A stretch of 64,000 nucleotides of DNA, from positions 1 to 64,000 of the forward strand of contig JACTAT010000075.1 of the NCBI GenBank assembly GCA_014526335.1, in the 5' to 3' direction. Of the stretch, positions 45,287-58,293 are shown piece by piece; positions within the stretch are counted from its first letter, which is position 1; every line of letters begins with the position of its first letter. The notes beneath the pieces were generated by a model. The model had not been told where the DNA came from. It did not search any database and saw nothing but the letters and a program-made list of their open reading frames with translations. This stretch comes from Chrysaora quinquecirrha (lineage: Eukaryota > Cnidaria > Scyphozoa > Semaeostomeae > Pelagiidae). The position numbers were made by a program, and so were the translations under genes.

Positions 45287-45704
45287 GGGATGTTCTTTTA
45301 ACTGGACTCGAAAATGCTTCGTTGTGTTGCTCAAGTTTACCTATCATTCCATTGGTGTCACGCCATGATGACATGTTAGAAATAACTTCAGGCACCAAAA
45401 TGCCATTAAAGTAATCCAAGACTCGCGAATAACAATAATGCAAACTGCTGTTTACTTTTGCACTAACCGCATGGATATCATGATAGCCACTGAAATAAGT
45501 CAAGTTCACCTATCAAATGATTCCGAATGGTTTTATAAATCAAAATCAAAGTCATCTTGGTACTTTTTAATGAAAATCAACTTAGAATTTACTATTTATG
45601 AAAGTTAAAAATCATTAATAAAAATAGGGTCGTATGGTCGTGAGGTCGTAGGGTCGTATGGTCTGGGGTCGTGAGGTCGTGGAGTCCAGTTAAAAGAACA
45701 TCCC
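45287..45704. mobile_element. 418-bp MITE with 23-bp TIR and 9-bp target duplication
   Basis: Both ends start GGGATGTTCTTTTAACTGGA (23 matching bases in all). ATTTCTCGA flanks it at 45278-45286 and 45705-45713. The empty site in the right arm reads CATTTCTCAATTTATCG, so the insertion and duplication are directly visible. A 9-bp duplication points to Mutator-like (or Merlin) elements. The last 80 bp are a GGTCGT-rich simple repeat. No coding capacity. Confidence 0.9.
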
Positions 45705-46342
45705 ATTTCTCGATTTATCGAAAGGAGTTAATTGCATACCAGTGCAACCAACATCAGGCACTATGTGCATATCCATTTCCAATTGCAGCAACTTAGGCTT
45801 CTCAATTTTCAAAATCGAAGTCTTGGTCAGTCAGGTCACTCCGGGTTAATCGAAAACAGACATAAAGATGAGAGAAACAATAGTTCAAGCAAATTTCAAG
45901 CAAGTTGAGCACCTCCTGACCATGACTATTTTGCTTAAGCGGTGCCTTCGATATGTGATGGAATTTTAGGTCGAGAAAAATTGACGAAAAGGGCCATGTA
46001 CACGGATCGGCAGTCTGTTAATCCTTTAAATGACCACATTCGCTTAAAATTCTGCTCGTGTATATGGGGCCATTTTGGCTAAAGTCTTATCCAATAATGT
46101 CAAACCTTGTGCTCATTGACTCTTCTACTAAATATGGCACAGTAGAAGCTTGTTATTTGAGAACGGGAAGTTTTTCATAAGGATCAACCTTTGTGATGAC
46201 ATTTCGGTTAAAATTGTCTGAAGTCGTTCCTTAAGTCTCCACATCAAGTGCCCAGTTTTGGCCATACGACGATGGCGACATTGTGCTTTAATTATATAGC
46301 TCATCAATATAGATCATCATTGTTATTTTTCCTGCTTCTTTG

Positions 46343-46780
46343 AGCCACGTCTACACTGATACGTTTTCAAATGAAAACGCAATGATTTCTTTGCGTTCTC
46401 ACCTCCCGACACTGGTAAAAATACGACTGAAAACGCAAGCTCTTGAAAACGGTTTCTAGAGTGGAATCTTTTGAAAACGTAACTTTCTGAAAACGCAATT
46501 TTCCCGCGTATACACCGAAAACGTAAATATTTGAAAACGAGGCAGCAACACTAATAACTTTCAATTGTTAATTGGTATTGAATTTCAAAATTTCAAATTT
46601 CAGGTGATGTTGTCATTTCCTTGTTGAAAGCGAAAACGTTCCGAAAACGCTCCTGTAGACGCCAACTTTTTATATCTTATCACTGACATCAAAAAACGCA
46701 AATATTTGAAAACGATGCAGCAACACTAATAACTTTCAAAAAACGCAATTTCTTGGAAACATGTCCATGTAGACGTGGCC
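46343..46780. mobile_element. MITE with GCCACGTCTACAC ends, left-arm copy
   Basis: Ends GCCACGTCTACAC and GTAGACGTGGCC; interior rich in GAAAACG/CGTTTTC words in both orientations, so largely self-complementary. The homologous copy lies at 54399-54938, so the insertion predates the palindrome. Superfamily undecided. Confidence 0.75.
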
Positions 46781-47339
46781 TTAGTATTCAAAGTAAAACA
46801 ATTACCTAATAATTGCTATATAACGATGGCTAAATTGTTGTCCACTCACATTGATGATAAGTTCACGTTTAAGGACTTGGAAGACTGTACAGGCATGATG
46901 TCATCTCATCTTGCCTTGCAGTTGAAATATTTTTAAAGAAGAGTGCTAAGCAAATTTGAGCATCAAAATTAGTGTCGTGAATAACCCCCTTAGTTGCTGA
47001 ATTAACGTTAGTCTTGCTGACGTATTTAACCATTTTTATGTTGAGAAAAGGACTCCATTAAATTGAATTTTTTATAGCTTAATACTTCATGTAAACAGCT
47101 TTTTTAGTAGATACGTTTTAGATTTATTTGAGCAGTGTTGTTTTTTGAGTCATCGATCTCTTCAGACATAGATTCTCTTTAAGAGCTGCCCTAACATTTG
47201 AATCACTACAATTAGAAACCCCAGGCAACTCAGATCTTTCTCTTTTCAATGAAAAAATGCATCTAACTAATCATACCTTATTTCAAAACCTCGACTGCAA
47301 TGGGTGTTCATCGGGCTTCCATCGGTGTTCATGGGTTTT
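46781..47339. other. left arm between MITE and satellite
   Basis: Unique arm sequence, then 47180-47340, which has an open stretch (LRAALTFESLQLETPGNSDL; LFQNLDCNGCSSGF) also kept in the third copy at 20590-20760 (minus strand) but not in the right arm. No known family; possibly an old exon. Confidence 0.4.
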
Positions 47340-48110
47340 ATATGCGGCAGTTTTAAGGTCCCAATTCCATTTGGCAGTTCTAAGGTACAACTGAGGTTCA
47401 ACGTGTAGCTATCTGGCAGTTTTTAAGGTTCAAATTGCATGTGACAGTTTTTTGGTACAACTGTGTCAACTAGGTTCAAACTGTAGACATGTGGCAGTTT
47501 TAAGGTCCCAATTCCATTTGGCAGTTCTAAGGTACAACTGAGTTTCAACGTGTAGCCATCTGGCAGTTTTTAAGGTTCAAATTGCATGTGGCAATTTTTT
47601 GGTACAACTGTGTCAACTAGGTTCAAACTGTAGACATGTGGCAGTTTTTAAGGTTCCAATTGCATGTTGCAGCTTTTAAGGTTCAAACGGCATGTGGCAG
47701 TTTTTTAAAGTTCCAATTGCATGTGACAGTTTGACGGTACAACTGCGTCAACAAGGTTCAAACTGTTGATATGTGCCAAGGTTCAAACGGCATGTGGCAG
47801 TTTTTTAAAGTTCCAATTGCATGTGGCAGTTTGACGGTACAACTGCGTCAACTAGGTTCAAACTGTAGATATGTGCCATTGTTAAGGTTCAAACTGCCTG
47901 TGGCAGCTTTACGCTACAACAAGGTCGACTAGATTCAGACTTTTGCTATGTAGCAGTTTTATGGTTCTAATTGCATGGGGCAGTATTAAGTTACAACTGA
48001 ATGTCAGACTGTAGCTATGTGGCAGTCTTAAGGTTTAAATTGTATGTGGTTGTAAATGCAGGGGACAGTTTTAAGTTTCAAACTGCATGTGGTAGTTTTT
48101 TCAGTCACAA
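47340..48110 (-). repeat. AACTGCCACATG satellite, left-arm array
   Basis: About ten units of ~78 bp, each built of three ~26-bp subrepeats (AAACTGCCACATG, TTGAACCTAGTTGAC, GTTGTACCGTA in the complementary sense). Shorter than the right-arm array. Confidence 0.9.
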
Positions 48111-50355
48111 ATAAGGTTCAAACTGTATGTGTATGAGTGTATGTTTCAGTTCAAAGAACATGTGGCGGTTGGTCGAGTCTCGGACGAGATAGTCCCTTGT
48201 TGATTTATTGGTGCATTGGCGTTGGCGTATCAGTGGCAGTGTCTCGGCCCTTGGACCCAAAATCAATGCATCAATTTTTAAATGCGGCTTGGCTGAACGA
48301 GTTCACCAAAGTCCTTAAGGGTATCAGTCTTTTGAAATTTTAGTTTCCTAAGGAGTTTACGCTCAAAACCTGAGTTTGTTTTTGATGGCTTTTATGATGT
48401 TTGATTTCATTTGATTTGATTTGGTTTCTATGAGTTTTGACGCGCTATAGGTAAGTGACGGGGGATGGTCAGCCACTTTATGGGTATTGATAAATGGAAT
48501 TTAGTAAAATTTTGGGTCTGCTTTTTTAGCAAAATTGGTATAATTTTGGTTTGATTCACAAAGAATCCAGGGGACTCATGACAAAGTACAGATTATAAAC
48601 AAGAGAGTGTTTTGTTGGTTTGCATAAATTGTCAGTTGAGCCTTATTTAGGGAGGAAATACTGAAACAGAGAGATATATGGAGATTATTTGGTACATTTT
48701 TGGGTATAGAATTCCTAAAATATTGTTAAGCGACAGGTTTTGCTTGTTTGTGTTCATGATGTTTGTAAACTTGTTTTTCTTGTTTTTTCATTCAGTTTGT
48801 TTATTATCACCTTGTCAACTGTATTCTATGTCCTATTGTCATTTCATTTGGTCATCATCATCTTGCTATTGTCATAATCCCAGTTGCGTCATTAGGTGTG
48901 TCTTTAGTGTGTTTTCAGTTGTTGTCATCTTGGTTACCCTCAGTCGTGTTTTTGCTGTTGTCGATTCAAGTTGTGTCCTAGAGTTGTGCCGAGTTTTCCG
49001 CTGAATTTTCTAGCGAATTTGCTGTGTCTGTCAGAAGCTTTAGAGATCGAAGTTTGTTAAATAAGAACGCTGGGTTTTGTTGATTTGTCTTTTTACCGTT
49101 TACGTTTATCTATACATTTATGCATAAGAGTGATTCATTTTATTTACATGAGGACAAAATTATTGGTTGAATCCTTGTTCATCTTAATCTGTAAAACACG
49201 GTAGTTTTACAATATACATATTTTTGGGTTTTTTGAGGACCCCCCGTAATGTATCCATAGTGAGTTTCCCCTGGGATTCAGATTAAGGATCAGTTAGACA
49301 TTTAAGTTGAATTATTTCATTTTAGTCACGGGGGGGGGGGTTCTCCCATAATAAAGGTACCATGGGATGTGGCGAGCTAGAGAGTATACTTTTTCGGACT
49401 TGTACAGTCTAGCCAAGGGTATACATTTTTGCAACTTTGGTCTAGCTAGGGGTATCATACAGTATTTAACCCCTGGGGGGGTACTTCATTGTTCAAATGA
49501 CAAGATGTGCTGCCTAGTTTCTCCTAACCCACCCATGTCAACTGATAAATTCTGTTTCTCGTGGTTCCCATGTAACGAAAAAACAACGAAATTTTTTACC
49601 CATTTGTACCAATATCTCAAATGTTTGAACCCAATTTAACGCCTGAGGGAATTTTAAATGCGTTGAAAAGTCATTTGCGCTGACAAATAAAACGCACTTT
49701 TTATCAGGCTTTTCAAAGCAATGCATGTCTAAAATGTTATATCTGTTTTACTACCCATGTGTAGGGATTCTTTACGAACCCATATGTAGGGAAATTGGCG
49801 CTGAAAAAAGTTACCCATTTGGGCGGTACGTCTAGTACAACGAACAATGGAAGTACCCCCCCCCCCCTGGGTATTTAACCATCTTGCGGTCACGCTTTCA
49901 ACTTTAATTAGCCTTGGAAAGTAAGCATTTCCAAGATAATAAAAGAGCAATGAAACTAGTAAATGAAATGTAACAATGAAACTGGTATAAGAAACAAGTC
50001 GACCTTTGAAATTTCCCACTTAAGAACAACAATTTCAAGCGTAGCCTTGGGTGCCATTATCTCTTGAAAGTTAGTCTCGCCTACGGTACCATTTGGAATA
50101 TGCTGGCGGCAGATCCCTACTCAAAATTTGAATACCCCCCGTGATTCAGTACTGGCCCAGATGATTACTTTCCTGGGGTTTTAGTTGCGCTTTCTTGGGT
50201 TGTTTAATTAATCGAGGACGAGGTCTAAATCCCTCGACGATGACACACCCTTCATGATTCCAGTCTTCAAGGCCACATGACCTTTATGACTTTTGTTTGC
50301 CTCTGTCTGCAATGTACTTCCCCTTTTTGCTCATTTCGTTTCCTTTTCGTTTTGG
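48111..50355. other. inner left arm, no gene seen
   Basis: Inverse of 50473-51960 apart from insertions. About 48712-49192 is a ~0.5-kb insertion absent from the right arm (flanks GTATAGAATTC and AATATACATATTTTT are adjacent there). Contains the dispersed repeat (49325-49445), a G run at 49330-49339 and a C run at 49857-49866. A frame with MHCFEKPDKKCVLF (49538-49726, minus) has a twin at 51103-51285 (plus); it is not a known protein. Confidence 0.6.
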
Positions 50356-50472
50356 ATGAAAATATTCAAGATCTAAAACAAGCCCAGTATCATCAGGAAT
50401 TATGATTATTTATAAAATAAAACTGGAAAACTCAAAACACAAACCTTTAAACCTCAGACAGAATCTTCATCT
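50356..50472. other. 117-bp palindrome spacer
   Basis: Single-copy centre between the two arms, from GGATGAAAATATTC to CTTCATCTCC. It also occurs at 14551-14667 at the start of the third unit copy. AT-rich, no gene. Confidence 0.85.
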
Positions 50473-52169
50473 CCAAAACGAAAAGGAAACGAAATGAGCA
50501 AAAAGGGGAAGTACATTGCAGACAGAGGCAAACAAAAGTCATAAAGGTCACGTGGCCATGAAGACTGGAATCATGAAGGGTGTGTCATCGTCGAGGGATT
50601 TAGACCTCGTCCTCGATTAATTAAACAACCCAAGAAAGCGCAACTAAAACCCCAGGAAAGTAATCATCTGGGCCAGTATTGAATCACGGGGGGTATTCAA
50701 ATTTTGAGTAGGGATCTGCCGCCAGCATATTCCAAATGGTACCGTAGGCGAGACTAACTTTTAAGACATAATGGCATCCAAGGCTACGCTTGAAATTGTT
50801 GGTCTTAAGTGGGAAATTTAAAAGGTCGACTTGTTTCTTTTACCAGTTTCATTGTTTCATTTCATTTACCAGTTTAATAGCTCTTTTATTATCTTGGAAA
50901 TGCTTACTTTTCAAGGATAATAAAATTTTAAACGTGACCGCAAGATGGTTAAATACCCAGGGGATGGGGTTCTTCCATTGTTCGTTATACTAGACGTACC
51001 GCCAAATGGGTAACTTTTTTCAGCGCCAATTTCCCTATATGGGTTGATTTTTCGTAAAGAATCTCTACACATGGGTAGTAAAACATATATAACATTTTAG
51101 ACATGCATTGCTTTGAAAAGCCTGATAAAAAGTGCGTTTTATTATTCAGCGCAAATGACTTTTCGACGCATTTAAAGTTATCTCAGGCGTTAAATTGGGT
51201 TCAAACATTTGAGATAATGGTACAAATGGGTAAAAAATTTCGTTGTTTATTCTATGCAAAAAGCATACCCCTGGCTAGACCGTAGAAGTCAAAAAAAGTA
51301 TACCCTCTAGCTCGCCACATTTCAAGGTACCTTTATTATGAAAGAACCCCAAGTGCCTGAAATGTAACAATTCTACTTAAATGTCTAACTGATCCTTAAT
51401 CTGAATCCCAGGGGGGACTCACTATGGATACATTACGGGGGGTCCTCAAAAAACCCAAAAAATATGTATATTTTACGAATTCTATACCCAAAAATGTACC
51501 AAACAATCTCCGTATGTCTCTCTGTTTGAGTATTTTCTCCCTTAATAAGGCTCAACTGACATTTTATGCAAACCAACAAAACAATCTCTTGTTTATAATC
51601 TGTAATTTGTCATGAGTCCCCTGGATTCTTTGGGAATCAAGCCAAAATTATACCAATTTCGCTAAAAAAGCAGACCAAAAAATATACTACATTCCATTTA
51701 TCAATACCCAAAAAGTGGCGGACCCCCCCCCCCCCGTCACTTACCTATAGCGCGTCAAAACTCATAAAAGCCAAATCAAACATCATAAAAGCCATCAAAA
51801 ACAAACTCAGGTTTTGAGCGTCAACTCCTAAGAAAATAAAAATTTAAAAAGGCTGATACCCATGAGGACTTTGGTGTACTGGTTCAGCCAAGCTGCACTA
51901 AAAAACTGATCCATTGATTTTGGGTCCAAGGGCCGAGACACTGCCACTGATATACGCCAACGCCAATACGCCAATAAATCTTTTTTTTTTTTTTTTTTTT
52001 TTTATATAATTCGACACAATATCCTAGGATACATGGTCTACATTAACAACAGAACAATACAAAAAATAAAATTTAAGCTTAATAAGCTACTACAATAATC
52101 GACTAGGGACTATGTCGTCCGAGACTCGACCAACCGCCACATGTTGTTTGAACTGAAACATACACTCAT
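50473..52169. other. inner right arm, no gene seen
   Basis: Inverse of the inner left arm. Holds the dispersed repeat near 51255-51355, a C run near 51725-51736 and the poly(T) insertion at 51981-52095. No gene recognised. Confidence 0.6.
51981..52095 (-). mobile_element. short poly(A) retroinsertion, right arm only
   Basis: A run of 23 T followed by about 90 bp (ATATCCTAGGATACATGGTC...ACTACAATAATCGAC) interrupts sequence that is continuous in the left arm (near 48180-48205). On the minus strand it ends in a poly(A) tail, as in a severely 5'-truncated LINE or a SINE. Confidence 0.6.
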
Positions 52170-53985
52170 ACACATACAGTTTGAACCTTATGTGTGACAT
52201 ACACCCACTACCACATGCAGTTTGAAGCTTAAAACTGGCACATAGCTACAGACTGACATTCAGTTGTAACTTAATAATGCCCCATGCAATTTGAACCTTA
52301 AAACTGCTACATCGCTACAGTCTGACATTCAGTTGTAACTTCATACTGCCCCATATGTGATTAGAACCTTAAAACTGCCACATAGCAAAGTCTGAATCTA
52401 GTCGACCTTGTTGTAGCGTAAAGCTGCCACATGCAGTTTGAACCTTAAAACTGCCATATAGTGACAGTGTGAACCTCAGTTTGAGCCTAAAAGTTGCCAC
52501 ATAGATACATTTTGAGCCTAGTTGACGCAGTTATACCGTAAAACTGCCAAATGCAATTGGAACCTTAAAAAACTGCCACATGCCGTTTGAACCTTAAAAA
52601 CTGCCACATGCAGTTTGAACCTTAAAACTGCCACATAGCCAAAGTATGAATCTAGTTGACCTTGTTGTGGCGTAAAGCTGCCACATGCAGTTTGAACCTT
52701 AAAACTGCCATTTAGTGACAGTGTGAACCTAAGTTTGAACCTCAAAATTGCCACATAGATACATTTTGAACCTAGTTGACGCAGTTGTACCGTAAAACTG
52801 CCAAATGCAATTGGAACCTTAAAAATTGCGACATATCTACATTTTGAACCTAGTTGACGCCGTTGTACCGTAAAACTGCCAGATTCAATTTGAACTTTAA
52901 ATTTGCCACATAGCTATAGTTTGAACCCAGTTGACGCAGGTGTACCGTAAAACTGCCAAATACAATTGGAACCTTAAAAATTACACATATCTACAGTTTG
53001 AACCTAGTTTACGCAGTTGTACCGTAAAACTGCCAAATGCAATTGGAACCTTAAAAAACTGCCACATGCCGTTTGAACCTTAAAAACTGCCACATGCAGT
53101 TTGAACCTTAAAACTGCCACATAGCCAAAGTATGAATCTAGTTGACCTTGTTGTGGCGTAAAGCTGCCACATGCAGTTTGAACCTTAAAACTGCCATTTA
53201 GTGACAGTGTGAATCTCAGTTTGAACCTAAAAATTGCCACATAGATACATGTTGAGCCTAGTTGACGCAGGTGTACCGTAAAACTGCCAAATGCAATTGG
53301 AACCTTAAAAATTGCGACATATCTACATTTTGAACCTAGTTGACGCCGTTGTACCGTAAAACTGCCAGATGCAATTTGAACTTTAAATTTGCCACATAGC
53401 TATAATTTGAACCCAGTTGACGCAGGTGTACCGTAAAACTGCCAAATGCAATTGGAAACTTAAAAATTGCGACATATCTACATTTTGAACCTAGTTGACG
53501 CCGTTGTACCATAAGACTGCCAAATGCAATTGGAACCTCAAAAATTGCCACCTATCTACATTTTGAACCTAGTTGACGCCGTTGTACCGTAAAAAAGCCA
53601 AATGCAATTGGAACCTTAGAAACTGCCACATATCTACAGTTTGAACCCAGTTGACGCAGGTGTACCGTAAAACTACCAAATGCAATTGGAACCTAAAAAA
53701 AACTGCCACATATCTACAGTTTGAACCCAGTTGACGCCGTTGTACCGTAAAACTACCAAATGCAATTGGAACCTAAAAAAAATTGCCACATATCTACAGT
53801 TTGAACCCAGTTGACGCAGGTGTACCGTAAAACTACCAAATGCAATTGGAACCTAAAAAAAATTGCCACATATCTACAGTTTGAACCCAGTTGATGCAGT
53901 TGTACCGTAAAACTGCCAAATGCAATTGGAACCTTAAAAATTGCCACATATCTACAGTTTGAACCCAGTTGACACATTGTAGAAA
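52170..53985 (+). repeat. AACTGCCACATG satellite, right-arm array
   Basis: About 23 units of ~78 bp. Two ~490-bp stretches (52500-52990 and 52985-53470) are near-identical, so the array has grown by duplication of multi-unit blocks. Minus-strand frames over it repeat MAI(L/F)RFKLRFTLSL and are by-products. Confidence 0.93.
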
Positions 53986-54398
53986 TGTAAGGGCAACTCT
54001 TAAAGAGAATATATGTCTGAAGACATGGATGACTCAAAAAACAACACTGCTCAAATAAATCTAAAACGTATCTACTAAAAAAGCTGTTTACATGAAGTAT
54101 TGAGTTATAAAAAAATTAATTTAATGGAGTCCTTTTCTCATCAAAACAATGGTTAACTACGTCAGCCAGTCAAACGTTAATTCAGCAAGGGGGTAATTTA
54201 CGACACTAATCTTGATGCTCAAATTTGCTTAGCACTCTTCTTTAAAAATATTTCAACTGCAAGGCAAGATGAGATGACATCATGCCTGTACAGTCTTCCA
54301 AGTCCTTAAACTGGAACTTATCATAAATGTGGGTTGGACAACAATTTAGCCATCGTTATATAGCCATTATTAGGTAATTGTTTTACTTTTCATACTAA
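53986..54398. other. right arm between satellite and MITE
   Basis: Inverse of 46790-47170, no gene. Confidence 0.6.
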
Positions 54399-54938
54399 GG
54401 CCACGTCTACACGGAGATGTTTTCAAAGAATTGCGTTTTTTGATGTCAGTGAAAAGATATAACAAGTTGGCATCTACAGGAGCGTTTTCGGAACGTTTTC
54501 GCTTTCAACACGGAAACGAAAACATCATCTGAAATTTGAAATTTTGAAATTCAATACCAATCAGTCATCGAAAGTTGTTAGTGTTGCTGCATCGTTTTCA
54601 AATATTTGCGTTTTTTGATGTCAGTGAAAAGATATAAAAAGTTGGCGTCTACAGAAACCGTTTTCGCTTTCAACACGGAAACGACAACAACACCTGAAAT
54701 TTGAAATTTTGAAATTCAATACCAATTAACCATCGAAAGTTATTAGTGTTGCTGCATCGTTTTCAAATATTTCCGTTTTCGGTGTCTACACGGGAAAATT
54801 GCGTTTTCAGAAAATTCCACTCTAAAAACCGTTTTCAAGAGCTTGCGTTTTCAGTCGTAAATTTACCCGTGTCGGGAGATGAAAACGCAAAGAAATCATG
54901 GCGTTTTCATTTGAAAACGCATCGGTGTAGACGTGGCC
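54399..54938. mobile_element. MITE with GGCCACGTCTACAC ends, right-arm copy
   Basis: Ends GGCCACGTCTACACGG and GGTGTAGACGTGGCC. About 100 bp longer than the left-arm copy because the segment CATCGTTTTCAAATATTTGC...GAAAACG is duplicated internally. Confidence 0.78.
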
Positions 54939-55983
54939 GAAAGAAGCAGGAAATATAACAATGATGATCTATATTGATGAGCTATATGATAAAAGCACAA
55001 TGTCGCCATCGTCGTATGCCCAAAACTGGGCACTTGATGTGGAGACTTAAGGAACGACTTCAGACAGGTTGATCCTTATGAAAAACTTCCCGTTCTCAAA
55101 AAACAAGCTTCATCTGTGTCATATTTAGTAGAAGAGTCAATGAGCACAAGGGTTGACGTTAATAAGACTTAAGCCAAAATGGCCCCATATACACGAGCAG
55201 AATTTTAAGCAAATGTGGTCATTTAAAGGATTAACAGACTGCCCATCCGTGTACATGGTCCTTTTCGTCAATTTTTCTCGACCTAAAAGTCCATCACATA
55301 TCGAAGGCACCGCTTAAGCAAAATAGTCATGGTCAGGAGGTGCTCAACTTGCTTGAAATTTGCTTGAACTATTGTTTCTCTAATCTTTATTACCGTTTTC
55401 GATAACCTGGAGTGACCTGACTGACCAAGACTTTGATTTTTGAAAATTGAGAAAATTGAGTTGCTGCAATTGGAAATGGATATGCACAAAGTGCCTGATG
55501 TTGCTTGCACTGGTATGCAATTAACTCCTTTCGATAAATTGAGAAATGCGGGACGGAAACTTGAAACTTGATTCTCAAGCAAGATGCTGATTGCCAAGTT
55601 GAAGCCAATGTCACCACAAAGGGTTATCCTTATAAAAAACTTCGCATTGTCAAATAACGGACTTCTATTGTGCCAACTTAATTAAGTAGAAAAGTAAAGG
55701 AGCATAGTGGTTGCCATTATTGGATTTGACTTATGAATGACTCCTGCAAAGCCATAAAAAGACAATTGTCACAATATCAAAGATTCGTCAATGAGCAAAA
55801 CTAAATCAACTCATAAAGACCCAAATCAATTTTGACGACAATTGGCAGGGCCACATTACAAATTGATAAAAATTTATCCATAAAAAAAACAGATAGCTAA
55901 TATATAAAAATGGAGATAATATTTACAAAATCTAAGATCAGAATATACGAGTTTCGTCGTCAACTTCATCAAAGAGCTTATGC
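54939..55983. other. downstream of NLR3, within right arm
   Basis: 3' flank of NLR3, inverse of 44800-46340. Includes the outer end of the shared inner unit (to 55521, CACTGGTATGCAA, where similarity to 22042-22472 stops). No gene recognised. Confidence 0.55.
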
Positions 55984-56051
55984 TCAAATTTTGGACACAT
56001 TTGACGTGATGAAGAGATATTTCGTTAGTTGAATAGTTTCCCATAAAGGAT
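55984..56051 (-). CDS. NLR3 terminal exon
   Basis: Acceptor TTTCAG. With one base from the previous exon it reads DPLWETIQLTKYLFITSN then VSKI and TGA at 55986-55984. Divergent from the NLR2 C-terminus but in the same position and phase. Confidence 0.6.
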
Positions 56052-57241
56052 CTGAAAAACAAAATCTTAATTAACCCTTTATACAGTAGAGTTGCCATAT
56101 GGCACTTAATATTGCAATGAATTTATTTTGTTACAGTTGAATAGACAAGCCTTATTTCGAGTTATAATTGCAAAGAAAAGCATATGTGGTAAAACAGAGG
56201 CAGTCATGAATATAAACAATAAATGATTGATGGCAAAAAGAAGGCTTCATCCATGCATTGCGAGTCAACAGCAATATGCTACTCGTACAATACTTTGTTT
56301 TAAAAGAACATTACTGCAAGGGGATATATGATTAAAGATTAAAAGTACAAAGATAAGAGATTTCTCAGCTTTATATACAGATCAGCAACTTCAGCATACA
56401 CTTCATCGACATCAAAGCTACGTTACTTAGCTCTGAAAAGTCGTCAAAAATGGTGTATGTTTTATATATATGGTAGAATTGAGTTGAATTCGATTTAAAT
56501 TTAAAGCTAAATAGCACATTGATACAAGATTTTCTGTCAAATAATAAGTAATGCATAAATTGCAAGACTAAGACGGGGAAAAACGAAACTGCCAGTAAAA
56601 TTTATTTCCGGAACGATAGGGCACCCAAAAAGAGAAAACAGAGCAGCTTTATCCATCATTATTCTTGCAGAGAGAGACAATTTAATTGATTTAATCATTT
56701 TTCAAGGCAAGTTCAGAAGAAAGTAAATAGATAATAACCCTATGGCAACGATCAGGAACTGACACAATTACGACCTAATCTTACTCTGCAGTACCGAAAA
56801 ACCCCCCTCCCTGCTGGTTAATTTTCAACCCCCTGCTCTTATTCCAACCTTTAGTATTCCATCCCAAACTTGCTGGGAAGTCTGCCAATCAAAAGATAAA
56901 CCGCCATCTTAGCTCCTCGTGCTTTTACTTCGCGACCTAGGCGACTGGCTCCCAGTTAACGATTTAAGGGGGGGGTAGGTGCTACACTACATAACGCCCT
57001 TTTATTAGTTGAGCATAATTTGCTGAAATAGATGATCTCATATTTCCTTAGATTATCGTTTTGCTGTCCTGCGGTTGAGCATACTGTAATCTTTTTGCCA
57101 TAATGTAATATCTGGGTGAATGAAATTCAGATTTTTAGCCTTTCGTGTTAAGTATTTGAGTGATGACAAATCTGGTAAATGTTGATTATGAAATGCTTTT
57201 CACAATGGAGACATAAAAATATGATTAAAGATTTTACTTAC
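56052..57241 (-). other. NLR3 last intron
   Basis: Inverse of 40430-41520. Without the LINE. No gene. Confidence 0.65.
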
Positions 57242-57278
57242 CATAAACAATAACAACATTCACACCAGCTTCCTCAAT
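57242..57278 (-). CDS. NLR3 penultimate exon (37 nt)
   Basis: Acceptor ATTTTAG, donor GTAAGT. Reads IEEAGVNVVIVY plus one base; twin of 40393-40429. Confidence 0.8.
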
Positions 57279-58293
57279 CTAAAATGGAAAATAGACAGGA
57301 GTTAATGGTTGCTATTTGGCTGTACTCTTTTTTGGCTTATAATAATATTATATATTATTATATATTGTATTGTTAAACCAGATAATTTGAGGCTTGGGTG
57401 CTCTTAATGGTTTTCTTATTTCAACATTGATTTTTCTACAACTACACAGAACATATTGCTTCTATGAACCATCAATAAGTTTGGCATATCTTCTACATAG
57501 AGTTATTTAATAATTGCATAGTTCTGTAATGCAAACATGAGATGAAATTTCTAAAAACGCATTTTCTTGTTTCTTATTTCTCATCTCAGGCTGGACATGT
57601 TCTTACGTTGTTCTTATCTTGTTGGCAAATCGATCCTCGATGTTCTCATAAAGTGTGTTCTTAGAAGAGTGCACAGTCAAAAATACGCACTTATATTAAA
57701 AATTGTACAAGGCAAAGTCTCTAGTCCCACATTTAAGAAACGTCTTTGTAAAAAAAAACTCAGACTATATTTTTTCAAGGACAATTGGAACCAAAGAAGC
57801 TAATGAAATGAGAAAAATTGGCTGAGGTCAAGAACAGGACTTTCTAAAGGCAGTACTGTTCCCATCAACAAGGTTTAAAAAAAAATCAAGAAAACAAGCA
57901 CAGCTTTAAAAAACAACAAGGGAAAAAATCTACTGGATGTATATCGAAGACGAAAACACTATTCCTGGAAAAATTGTACCATACAATTTTTACATAAAAC
58001 ATAAAAAAGGATCAACAAGATTAGGACATATATCACTCAAATTCGTCATGCGAGCAATTTTAACAAAATAAATATGGTCGGGATTGTAAGGGAAGACTCG
58101 GTATTTGCATTATAGATCTATGGTAGGTACAGTATCATTGCTGCTTCAATAAACAATTAATTGAATATTTAACCCAAATTTTAAGACATCATTTTTAAGA
58201 TCACAAGAAATCATAAAACCCTAGCCATATAAAATCGAGAGAAAAATTGGGAAGTGTCTCTTAATTAGCAACAAATTAGTAAATATTTATTAC
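57279..58293 (-). other. NLR3 intron
   Basis: Inverse of 38950-40392 without the MITE. No gene. Confidence 0.65.

Noticed and set aside
48678..49004. 108-codon hydrophobic plus-strand frame as a membrane protein
   Set aside because: It lies mostly in a left-arm insertion, is rich in F, V and S as T-rich DNA would give, and has no homologue in the other arm.
52518..54037. Repeated minus-strand frames (MAIFRFKLRFTLSL etc.)
   Set aside because: By-product of the 78-bp satellite period.
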